Source: an uncultured Clostridia bacterium (GTDB lineage Bacteria; Bacillota; Clostridia; Oscillospirales; Oscillospiraceae). From it: 5,688 nt of DNA. A program made the position numbers and the translations under genes. How positions within the stretch are numbered: the first letter of the stretch is position 1; each line of letters begins with the position of its first letter. This document shows, piece by piece, positions 1 through 4,980 of this stretch. The stretch spans positions 1-5,688 of the forward strand of contig CAMDZY010000117.1 in NCBI GenBank assembly GCA_945910975.1. Reading direction: 5' to 3'. A model generated the notes under the pieces. That model did no database searches and was not told the origin of the DNA. It worked only from the letters and a program-made list of their open reading frames with translations.

Positions 1-167
1 CGCTCCTGCTTGGAAATGGAAGGCGTACACAGCAGCTTCATGTAATCCGGCGTTGTCTGAAAGACTGTCGCCAAAACGCGCAGCTGCTGCAAAATTTCAT
101 CGGCAAGCTGTTCATCTCTGGCAAGCTCATACAAAGCGCCGCCGTAGGCCGTTGCAGTCTTCGTCAT
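1..167 (-). CDS. atpH: ATP synthase F1 subunit delta, N-terminal part (partial)
   Basis: Delta sits on top of the F1 head and joins it to the b-subunit peripheral stalk. Only the first 55 codons are present; the gene runs off the left edge. The reverse-strand translation starts MTKTATAYGGALYELA and continues through ...LRVLATVFQ.... The early Tyr-Gly/Ala-Leu-Tyr-Glu-Leu-Ala pattern is typical of the N-terminal helical domain of AtpH (OSCP/delta family). The ATG (167-165) overlaps the atpF stop codon as ATGA, so translation is probably coupled. A modest GGGTGA at 174-179 lies six bases upstream, inside atpF. The position directly after atpF is canonical, and atpA, atpG, atpD and atpC would be expected beyond the edge. 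The call rests on both the sequence pattern and gene order. Confidence 0.9.
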   Translation of the reverse strand, partial: MTKTATAYGGALYELARDEQLADEILQQLRVLATVFQTTPDYMKLLCTPSISKQE

Positions 168-670
168 TTGCTTTCACCCATTTCCTGAATGAATTGCTCG
201 ATCAGCGCCTGTTGATCCTTGGCATTGATTTCCTTTTTCACAACTTTTTCCGCGATATCCACCGCAATGGTAGAAATATCGTTTTTCACCTCGTTGAGCG
301 CCTTGCGGCGTTCGCGTGCGATGTCGGCGTTTGCCTTTGCGCGAAGCTGATCGGCATCCTGCCGCGCCTGACGAACGATTTGTTCGCCGCGCTGCTGGGC
401 ATCGACCGTTGCGCTTTGGATGATTCCCGCTGCCTCGGTCTTTGCATTAGAAAGGCGCGACTGATAATCGCTGCGCAGTGCTTCGGCCTCGGCTTTTGCG
501 GTATCGGCAGCCTGATAGGTGTCGTCAATTTCCTTTTGGCGGTCATCGATCATTTTTTTCACGGGCTTAAAGAGGAACTTCTTCAAAATCAAAAATGTGA
601 TGACCAGATTTATAAGCGTGAACAGTGCCGTCCAGGGATTCAGGCCAATAAAACTTTCAAACCCCTTCAT
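164..670 (-). CDS. atpF: ATP synthase Fo subunit b (peripheral stalk)
   Basis: Subunit b forms the peripheral stalk that holds F1 static against the rotating c-ring. The 168-residue product is of normal length. It has a single N-terminal membrane helix at about residues 12-29, followed by the conserved basic exit segment KKFLFKPV (30-37). The rest is a long, charged, Ala/Glu/Lys/Arg/Gln-rich helix (about 38-155) that reads as the dimeric coiled coil, with few helix breakers. The ATG at 670 follows a good AGGAG (680-684) at nine bases. The stop overlaps the atpH start by four bases. The gap to atpE is 39 bases and contains a small GC hairpin. One b gene is seen and no b' partner, so a b2 homodimer is expected. 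A long open frame on the opposite strand is a shadow of this gene. Confidence 0.97.
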   Translation of the reverse strand: MKGFESFIGLNPWTALFTLINLVITFLILKKFLFKPVKKMIDDRQKEIDDTYQAADTAKAEAEALRSDYQSRLSNAKTEAAGIIQSATVDAQQRGEQIVRQARQDADQLRAKANADIARERRKALNEVKNDISTIAVDIAEKVVKKEINAKDQQALIEQFIQEMGESK

Positions 671-693
671 GCAATATCACTCCTTTCAAAATG

Positions 694-705
694 TGCCGGA
701 AGGCA
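694..705 (-). other. Small GC-rich hairpin between atpE and atpF
   Basis: In the atp transcript, UGCC and GGCA can pair around a UUCC loop, four bases after the atpE stop codon. The stem is only four base pairs and is not followed by a U-run, so it is not an intrinsic terminator. It could slow 3' decay or separate atpE from atpF expression, as is known for intercistronic structures in other atp operons. At this size it may equally be chance. Confidence 0.25.
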
Positions 706-709
706 GTGA

Positions 710-952
710 TTACTTCACGACGAACAGAAGCAAAATTGCGATAACCAGAGAGTAAATACCGGTGGTTTCTGCAACGCCGCAACCGATCAGCATATTCAAA
801 CGAAGCTGGCTGATGGATTCCGGCTGACGTGCCATACCCTCAAGCGCCTTACCGACGGCGTTACCTTCACCGATAGCCGGGCCAATTGCACCGATACCCA
901 TGCACAAACCGGCGCCCAGTGCGCAAGCTGCTCTAATAATTGCCTGTTCCAT
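710..952 (-). CDS. atpE: ATP synthase Fo subunit c (rotor ring), sodium-type two-carboxylate ligands
   Basis: This is the rotor-ring proteolipid whose essential carboxylate carries the coupling ion. The 80 residues form two membrane helices (about 5-38 and 48-78) joined by the conserved polar loop ARQP (41-44). Helix 1 has the glycine-rich packing motif GAGLCMGIGAIGPAIG. Helix 2 carries the essential carboxylate Glu62 in VAETTGIY. Against the Ilyobacter/Fusobacterium c-ring numbering (offset of three), the ion-site positions are Glu29 (Gln32 or Glu32), Val60 (Val63), Glu62 (Glu65), Thr63 (Ser66), Thr64 (Thr67) and Tyr67 (Tyr70). This matches the Na+-binding pattern, with a second Glu as in Fusobacterium nucleatum, and so implies a sodium-coupled enzyme by inference. 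A perfect AGGAGG (961-966) sits eight bases from the ATG, fitting the high copy number of this subunit. Confidence 0.97.
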   Translation of the reverse strand: MEQAIIRAACALGAGLCMGIGAIGPAIGEGNAVGKALEGMARQPESISQLRLNMLIGCGVAETTGIYSLVIAILLLFVVK

Positions 953-992
953 AATAAAATCCTCCTGAAGTGTGATTTTTTAAATTACAAAT
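953..992 (-). promoter_or_regulatory. AT-rich leader with strong ribosome binding site before atpE
   Basis: The 40-base atpB-atpE gap reads on the coding strand as an A/T-rich stretch (about 971-992) followed by CTTCAGGAGGATTTTATT and the atpE ATG. It contains a perfect AGGAGG (961-966). An A/U-rich unstructured leader next to a strong Shine-Dalgarno is the arrangement of the known Escherichia coli atpE translational enhancer, which raises synthesis of the multi-copy c subunit. The function here is inferred by analogy. Confidence 0.5.
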
Positions 993-1895
993 TTATATTT
1001 TTTCCGATTTCTTCTTCCGCTGCTTGCATTCCTCCGGAGGCGGGCAGCCATTGGAGATATAAATCATCGACAGCAAAGAGAAAACAAAGGCTTGAATCAA
1101 GCCGGAAAAAACGTCAAAGTACAAGGACAGTATGGCGGGAAGTCCGACCTGCAAGATCGGCACATTGCCCAAAACGCCAAGCTCCTGCAAGATGGCCACC
1201 ACGCCAATCGCGATGAACGCGATGCTCAGAATCTTGTGCTTTTTTGCCTTGCGCACCAGCAGGAAAATGCCGAGCGCAATCATAATTGCAGCCACCACAT
1301 AGCCGCTCGAGCAAATCAGCCGCAACACGAAGGTAGAAGCGCCGGCCAGCGCCCAATAGACCATGGTGGTGATGACGCTGCCGCCAATGACATTGCCAAA
1401 ATGACGGAACGCCAACGAAACCGGCTGTGCGATTTCCGAGATAATGTTCATCGGTGTCATAACGGCAATCGGTTCCGTAAAACCCTTCAGCCATGCCTTT
1501 AGGCCAAGATTCTTAATACTGTTATACCACACAAGTATGCTGGTCATAATCGCCCATGTGGCAGTAGTGCTCAAATCTGCTGTAGTCGAGCGGAAAATGC
1601 CGGTCATGCCGATCAAAGAGCCGCCCAGCGAGGAGAGAAACAGCGCCGCAATATAGGGCGTCCAGCCGGCATTGTGCGACCCCATGGCATCGCTGACCAA
1701 ATCATAGATCATGCCAACGCCCTTTTCGGTGATAACCTGCATCTTGCAGGGTCGCTTTTTCAGGTTGCGACCCAAAAGAACCCCGGCCACACACAGCAGA
1801 ACCATCACCACAAAGGACGCAACCGCCGTCTGCGTAATGGGAATCCCGCCGAATAGGGGAATGGTGAAATAAATGCCGGGACCTGTTACATTCAT
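993..1895 (-). CDS. atpB: ATP synthase Fo subunit a, with apparent extra hydrophobic hairpin
   Basis: Subunit a is the Fo stator that provides the two half-channels for ion flow past the c-ring. Recognisable parts are the clostridial-type N-terminus (IYFTIPLFGGIPITQT), the segment TEPIAVMTPMNIISEIAQPVSL, the essential arginine Arg164 in AFRHFGNVIGGS (equivalent to E. coli Arg210), and Gln268 in LIQAFVFSLLSMIYIS (equivalent to E. coli Gln252). At 300 residues it is long for Firmicutes. Arg and Gln are 104 residues apart, against 42 in E. coli. The excess lies around residues 198-243: two hydrophobic stretches joined by the basic RKAKKHK (215-221). The C-terminus is hydrophilic and basic (about 282-300). 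The ATG overlaps the atpI stop (ATGA). The SD-like AGGTGA (1905-1910) is weak, so coupling to atpI is likely. The frame is intact. Confidence 0.95.
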   Translation of the reverse strand: MNVTGPGIYFTIPLFGGIPITQTAVASFVVMVLLCVAGVLLGRNLKKRPCKMQVITEKGVGMIYDLVSDAMGSHNAGWTPYIAALFLSSLGGSLIGMTGIFRSTTADLSTTATWAIMTSILVWYNSIKNLGLKAWLKGFTEPIAVMTPMNIISEIAQPVSLAFRHFGNVIGGSVITTMVYWALAGASTFVLRLICSSGYVVAAIMIALGIFLLVRKAKKHKILSIAFIAIGVVAILQELGVLGNVPILQVGLPAILSLYFDVFSGLIQAFVFSLLSMIYISNGCPPPEECKQRKKKSEKI

Positions 1896-2296
1896 ACCTT
1901 TGAATCACCTGACCTTCTGAAAAATTCTCCGATTGTAATAATGGGGCGGACAAAGAGCAGTGGCAGCAGCAACGCAATCAGATTGAAATAATCGCTGATT
2001 GCGGCGACCACCAGCAACGCAATCAGCAGCACATATCGCCCGGCCATAGAAAGCTGCAATGTGCGCTGCGCACCGGAAACATCCTGCTGTGCCGCCTTCT
2101 TGGATGCGGCTGTCACGCCAACGGCCATCAAAAAGTAATTTCCTGCCGCCAGCAAACCGCCCAGCAAACCGCCCAACAAAGCGCGAACATCAAAATGCCC
2201 GACCAGTGCAAACACGCCCAGCATAATGCCCACGCAAATTACCTCACCCACGGCCACCAGGATCACTTCGCGAATCATATCCCTGTTGTCGTTCAT
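1892..2296 (-). CDS. atpI: ATP synthase subunit I family membrane protein
   Basis: This is an AtpI-type accessory protein (ATP-synt_I family). In other bacteria these proteins help c-ring assembly and, with AtpZ, have been linked to Mg2+ handling. The 134 residues contain four likely membrane helices (about 10-32, 38-61, 86-103 and 104-123). Helix 2 has a Gly/Leu-rich face (ALLGGLLGGLLAAGN) followed by the conserved Asn53. After a hydrophilic loop (about 65-82) come Arg87 and the family-like LLPLLFVRPII (109-120). GGAGG (2306-2310) sits nine bases before the ATG, just after the stop of the preceding gene. Its stop overlaps the atpB start, the standard place for atpI. The family is poorly conserved, so the call leans on topology plus position. 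Confidence 0.85.
   Translation of the reverse strand: MNDNRDMIREVILVAVGEVICVGIMLGVFALVGHFDVRALLGGLLGGLLAAGNYFLMAVGVTAASKKAAQQDVSGAQRTLQLSMAGRYVLLIALLVVAAISDYFNLIALLLPLLFVRPIITIGEFFRRSGDSKV
2150..2180 (-). repeat. Short 12-base in-frame tandem repeat within atpI
   Basis: Two perfect 12-base copies of CAGCAAACCGCC (plus strand) stand at 2150-2161 and 2162-2173, followed by a partial third copy (2174-2180, one mismatch). The period is a multiple of three and encodes Leu-Leu-Gly-Gly units in membrane helix 2 of AtpI. Gain or loss of a unit would keep the frame. It probably reflects ordinary helix-packing constraint. Confidence 0.75.
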
Positions 2297-2311
2297 AGAA
2301 AGAAACCTCCG

Positions 2312-2578
2312 TCAGTCGTGGTCGTTAAAGCTACTGGGCGGGGGCTCCTGCTCGTCCTGGTCATCGAGATGGTGCATCGCGCGCAGAGAGCTTCGCAATG
2401 CGCCGGCTGTACCGAAAATCCCCAAAACAACGCCTACCCATATGACCCACGTACCCCAGCCGAATCGGTTATGCAACCAAACCGCCAGCAGCACAAACAC
2501 CACAATCGGCGTTACCACAGACAAGCCCAGCTGCGTCACCCAGACAAGACTGCGCAGTACCTTCATCATGGACTGCAT
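2312..2578 (-). CDS. atpZ: AtpZ-like ATP synthase accessory membrane protein (ATPase_gene1 family)
   Basis: This small 88-residue protein has two membrane helices (about 12-34 and 43-61) and a charged tail. The segment WVTQLGLSVVTPIVVFVLLA followed by VWLHNRFGWGTWV resembles the ATPase_gene1/AtpZ family that begins many Firmicute atp operons. In alkaliphilic Bacillus, AtpZ acts with AtpI, possibly in divalent cation transport. The C-terminus (72-88) is acidic and proline-containing (DDQDEQEPPP) and probably cytoplasmic. The first ATG is favoured: GGAGG (2584-2588) is five bases upstream, whereas the Met4 and Met5 codons would sit 14 and 17 bases away. It is first in the operon, and its stop lies 15 bases before atpI. 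The function is inferred from family and position. Confidence 0.8.
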   Translation of the reverse strand: MQSMMKVLRSLVWVTQLGLSVVTPIVVFVLLAVWLHNRFGWGTWVIWVGVVLGIFGTAGALRSSLRAMHHLDDQDEQEPPPSSFNDHD

Positions 2579-2593
2579 AATGACCTCCGCAAT

Positions 2594-2606
2594 TTGTTGT
2601 CAACAA
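2594..2606. promoter_or_regulatory. 13-base palindrome in the atp operon leader (candidate operator)
   Basis: TTGTTG-T-CAACAA is a perfect inverted repeat of six bases with a single central base. It lies between the candidate -10 box of the atp promoter and the ribosome binding site of the first gene, at or just after the predicted transcription start. That is a typical place for a repressor site. The arms do not extend further, and no known regulator was matched. The shape differs from the longer, spaced Rex consensus. Chance occurrence in A/T-rich DNA is possible. Confidence 0.35.
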
Positions 2607-2614
2607 TTACCAAC

Positions 2615-2643
2615 ATTATATTCCCTCCCGGTAAAAAAAGCAA
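2615..2643 (-). promoter_or_regulatory. Candidate sigma-A promoter for the atp operon
   Basis: Reading leftward, a perfect TATAAT -10 box (2620-2615) is preceded at 17 bases by a weak TTGCTT -35 (2643-2638), which keeps only the TTG of the consensus. Transcription would start near 2608 and give a leader of about 30 bases before the first ATG at 2578. No extended -10 TG is present. The perfect -10 and spacing support it; the -35 box is poor. Confidence 0.5.
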
Positions 2644-2653
2644 GCAGAACTTT

Positions 2654-2682
2654 TGGCCATTTTTATGATTATGCCCATTTTT
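2654..2682. repeat. Imperfect 11-base direct repeat between the divergent promoters
   Basis: TGGCCATTTTT (2654-2664) and TGCCCATTTTT (2672-2682) differ at one base and are offset by 18 bases. They lie upstream of both divergent promoters. They might be paired binding sites or simply low-complexity T-runs. No matching regulator is recognised. Confidence 0.35.
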
Positions 2683-2713
2683 CAGACACGAAACGGTGAA
2701 TGCCAAAAATTCG

Positions 2714-2742
2714 TAGACATTGCCAGCTATTTGTGATATAAT
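2714..2742 (+). promoter_or_regulatory. Sigma-A promoter with extended -10 for pepD-cwlD-radA
   Basis: TAGACA (2714-2719, five of six matching TTGACA) is separated by exactly 17 bases from a perfect TATAAT (2737-2742). The -10 is preceded by TGA, giving an extended TGn -10. An A-rich stretch (2705-2709) lies just upstream. Transcription should start near 2749, leaving a leader of about 55 bases to the pepD ATG. This is a near-ideal vegetative promoter and suggests steady housekeeping expression. Confidence 0.8.
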
Positions 2743-2788
2743 AATCTACAATTGTTTTGCTTCATGACATAACCATGAAATATAAAAT

Positions 2789-2794
2789 AGGAGG
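2789..2794 (+). promoter_or_regulatory. Ribosome binding site of pepD
   Basis: A perfect AGGAGG ends nine bases before the ATG at 2804. This fixes the pepD start and predicts efficient translation. Confidence 0.9.
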
Positions 2795-2803
2795 ATTCAA
2801 TTT

Positions 2804-4216
2804 ATGGCACAGGTTTTGGCCGGATTGCAGCCGGCAAAGGTATTTGAATATTTTGAAAAGATTTGCGCGATTCCGCACGGTTCCCGCGACACAAAGAAAA
2901 TCAGCGATTTCTGTGTGCAGTTTGCCGAGCAGCGGGGTCTGCCTGTCCGGCAGGATGCGCACAATAACGTGATTATTTGGAAAAACGCAACGGCAGGGTA
3001 TGAAACCCATCCGACTGTGATTCTTCAGGGACATTTGGATATGGTCTGTGAAAAAGAGCCGGATTGCGATATTGATTTTACCACCGATGGCCTGCGGCTT
3101 CGCGTGGACGGAGATACGATTTCGGCGGACGGCACAACGCTTGGCGGCGACGACGGCATTGCCGTGGCCTATGCGCTGGCGCTGCTGGATTCCGACACGA
3201 TCCCGCACCCGCCGCTGGAGGTCGTGCTGACGGTCGATGAAGAAATCGGTATGCTGGGCGCAACAGACATTGATTTGTCCATGTTAAAAGGCAGAATTTT
3301 ACTCAACGTCGACTCCGAGGACGAGGGAATTTTGACCGTCAGCTGCGCCGGCGGTGCAACCTCTACCGTAACGCTGCCGATTCGCCGTGAAAAGGCTTCC
3401 GGCAAGCTGTTGACCGTCTGTGTTGACGGTTTACAGGGCGGTCATTCCGGCGTGGAGATCCATAAGGGACGCTGCAATGCCAATAAGCTCTTGGGCGAGT
3501 TGTTGGAAAAAATGCAGCCGTTGCAGCTGGTGTCCATCGACGGTGGACAGAAAGACAATGCCATTCCCCGCAGCGCAGTTGCACGGTTCTTCGCGCAGGA
3601 CGCAGCAAATTTTGACGCGGCAAAGCAGGATATTCTGAACAAATACCGCGCAACGGAGCCGAATCTGCAAATCACAATGCAGGAAAAAACCGCAGACGCA
3701 GATGCCATTGTGCAAAGCAAAGCGGTCGTCGCTTTGCTGAACAAGCTGCCCAACGGCGTACAGGCAATGAGTCAGGAAATCAAGGGTCTGGTGCAGACCT
3801 CTTTGAATCTGGGCATTTTGAAAACGTGTGACGATTGCGTCAGTATGACGTTCTCCGTCCGCAGCTCGGTCAACACGGAAAAAGCAGATTTGATTCAAGC
3901 CTTAAAGGACACGGGTGCGGAGTTCGGCGCAGACTATTCACAGATGGGTGAATATCCCGCATGGGAATATTGCCACGATTCCAAGCTGCGTCCGTTGATG
4001 GTCGCCACATTCCAAGAATTGTACGGCAAAGAGCCTGTCGTAGAAGCCATCCATGCCGGTCTGGAATGTGGCATCCTTGCCGACAAGCTGCCCGGACTGG
4101 ACGCTGTGTCCTTCGGACCGGATATGACAGACATTCACACAACGCGTGAGCAGTTGTCGGTGTCCTCCGTGCGCCGCACATGGGATTACCTGTGTGCCGT
4201 TTTGGCAAGAATTTAA
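2804..4216 (+). CDS. pepD: Aminoacyl-histidine dipeptidase (PepD-like, M20 metallopeptidase)
   Basis: A cytosolic zinc dipeptidase that hydrolyses Xaa-His and other dipeptides, recycling peptides to amino acids. The 470 residues are close to E. coli PepD (485) and similar along their length. Metal-site residues in order are His77 and Asp79 (QGHLDMV), Asp116 (TTLGGDDGIA), the catalytic/ligand pair Glu146-Glu147 (DEEIGMLGA), Asp170 (NVDSEDEG) and His445 (DIHTTRE). The lid/dimerisation domain starts near GLQGGHSGVEIHKGR and includes NANKLL and NAIPR. The C-terminal catalytic part holds IHAGLECG and FGPDMTD. No signal peptide is visible. All key residues are present, so it should be active. It is first in a rightward transcript, with its own strong promoter and AGGAGG site. 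The family is certain; the exact substrate range is not. Confidence 0.95.
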   Translation: MAQVLAGLQPAKVFEYFEKICAIPHGSRDTKKISDFCVQFAEQRGLPVRQDAHNNVIIWKNATAGYETHPTVILQGHLDMVCEKEPDCDIDFTTDGLRLRVDGDTISADGTTLGGDDGIAVAYALALLDSDTIPHPPLEVVLTVDEEIGMLGATDIDLSMLKGRILLNVDSEDEGILTVSCAGGATSTVTLPIRREKASGKLLTVCVDGLQGGHSGVEIHKGRCNANKLLGELLEKMQPLQLVSIDGGQKDNAIPRSAVARFFAQDAANFDAAKQDILNKYRATEPNLQITMQEKTADADAIVQSKAVVALLNKLPNGVQAMSQEIKGLVQTSLNLGILKTCDDCVSMTFSVRSSVNTEKADLIQALKDTGAEFGADYSQMGEYPAWEYCHDSKLRPLMVATFQELYGKEPVVEAIHAGLECGILADKLPGLDAVSFGPDMTDIHTTREQLSVSSVRRTWDYLCAVLARI

Positions 4217-4222
4217 CGCCGC

Positions 4223-4250
4223 CTCACCTCATATGAATAGATGGGGTGAG
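4223..4250 (+). promoter_or_regulatory. 10-bp hairpin occluding the cwlD ribosome binding site
   Basis: CTCACCTCAT (4223-4232) pairs with ATGGGGTGAG (4241-4250) around an eight-base loop. There are nine Watson-Crick pairs and one G-U wobble (4229/4244). The 3' arm contains the whole Shine-Dalgarno-like region (4241-4249), and the cwlD ATG at 4255 lies four bases beyond the stem. No T-run follows, so it is not an intrinsic terminator. The 5' arm starts only six bases after the pepD stop (4216). A terminating ribosome should therefore cover it and free the site, implying translational coupling. The pairing is directly visible; the regulatory role is inferred. Confidence 0.65.
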
Positions 4251-4254
4251 TATC

Positions 4255-4980
4255 ATGGAGTATTTGAAGAAAAATTATTTTTCCATCTTTATCATCTGCG
4301 CGGCGTGCATCGGCTTTGCGCTCTGGCTGTCGGATACTGTCAGCGCACAACCGGTTGCGGCCGTACAGACTGCGCCGGATCAGGTCATCATAATTGATGC
4401 CGGACACGGTGGAGAGGACGGCGGCGCGGTGTCCTGCACCGGCGTCAACGAAAGCCAAATCAATCTGGAAATTGCCCTGCGTGTGGATGATTTTTGTCAC
4501 CTGCTGGGCTACTCCACCATCATGCTGCGCACAGATGATATTTCTTTGCACGATGACACCGCCCGGACAATTTCCGAGAAAAAGGTGTCGGATTTGAAAA
4601 ACAGGGTCAAGCTGGTCAATCAGGTGGGTAACGGCATTTTGGTCAGTATTCATCAAAACCAGTTTTCCGAGAGCAAATACCACGGCTCGCAGGTATTTTA
4701 CGCCGCCACAGACGGCAGTCAGCCGCTGGCGGAGCAGTTGCAGGACAATCTGCGCGCCGTCATTGACCCGTCCAACAATCGTCAGTGCAAAAAGGCGGAC
4801 AGTGTTTATTTAATGAGTAAAATCCAGTGCCCCGCCGTGCTGGTGGAGTGCGGCTTTCTGTCCAACGCACAGGAAGAAGCCATGCTGCGCGATGCGCAAT
4901 ACCAAAAAAAGCTGGCTGCGGTCATCACGTGCAGCATCTGTAGCTACATACAAGAGGAATCAGGAGAAAATGAAATCTAA
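4255..4980 (+). CDS. cwlD: Membrane-anchored N-acetylmuramoyl-L-alanine amidase, CwlD-like
   Basis: A zinc amidase (Amidase_3 family) that cleaves between MurNAc and L-Ala in peptidoglycan. CwlD of spore formers uses this activity to start muramic-delta-lactam formation in spore cortex. The 241-residue product compares with 237 in B. subtilis CwlD. Residues 1-7 are short and basic, followed by an N-terminal membrane anchor (about 8-31) and then the catalytic domain (about 43-235). Zinc ligands are His51 (IDAGHGG), Glu66 (VNESQINLE) and His133 (SIHQN); the catalytic glutamate is Glu198 (VECGFLSN). The DLKNRVKLVNQ and YLMSKIQCPAVLVE segments resemble CwlD. The ATG at 4255 is preferred to the GTG at 4246, because GGTGA (4245-4249) suits the ATG and nothing suitable precedes the GTG. 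A vegetative cell-wall amidase remains possible. It overlaps radA by 11 bases. Confidence 0.85.
   Translation: MEYLKKNYFSIFIICAACIGFALWLSDTVSAQPVAAVQTAPDQVIIIDAGHGGEDGGAVSCTGVNESQINLEIALRVDDFCHLLGYSTIMLRTDDISLHDDTARTISEKKVSDLKNRVKLVNQVGNGILVSIHQNQFSESKYHGSQVFYAATDGSQPLAEQLQDNLRAVIDPSNNRQCKKADSVYLMSKIQCPAVLVECGFLSNAQEEAMLRDAQYQKKLAAVITCSICSYIQEESGENEI

Noticed and set aside
53..709. A 218-codon plus-strand open frame opposite atpF.
   Set aside because: It covers the whole of atpF on the other strand, lacks recognisable domains, and atpF is unmistakable with its own ribosome binding site. It is a codon-composition shadow.
993..1895. The long subunit a gene as a frameshifted or fused gene.
   Set aside because: A single intact frame carries all conserved blocks in order on both sides of the extra segment, so it reads as an in-frame insertion, not damage.
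2599..2604. TTGACA on the minus strand inside the palindrome as a -35 box for a second atp promoter.
   Set aside because: At 17 bases downstream there is only TTATGC, which overlaps the first start codon; no acceptable -10 box exists.
2651..2708. TTTTGGC (2651-2657) and GCCAAAA (2702-2708) as a long hairpin.
   Set aside because: Seven weak base pairs closing a 44-base loop, without extension at either end. This is likely chance in A/T-rich DNA.
2762..3208. Minus-strand open frame of 148 codons opposite the start of pepD.
   Set aside because: It overlaps the highly conserved metal-binding region of pepD and its ribosome binding site, and shows no family pattern.
3431..3898. Minus-strand open frame of 155 codons inside pepD.
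   Set aside because: Antisense to an intact, fully conserved pepD; no plausible ribosome binding context or domain.
4223..4250. The pepD-cwlD hairpin as an intrinsic terminator.
   Set aside because: The stem is followed by TATCATGG rather than a T-run, and cwlD begins four bases after it.
4246..4254. GTG at 4246 as the start of cwlD, adding three residues.
   Set aside because: No Shine-Dalgarno precedes it, it lies inside the hairpin arm, and GGTGA at 4245-4249 is correctly spaced for the ATG at 4255.
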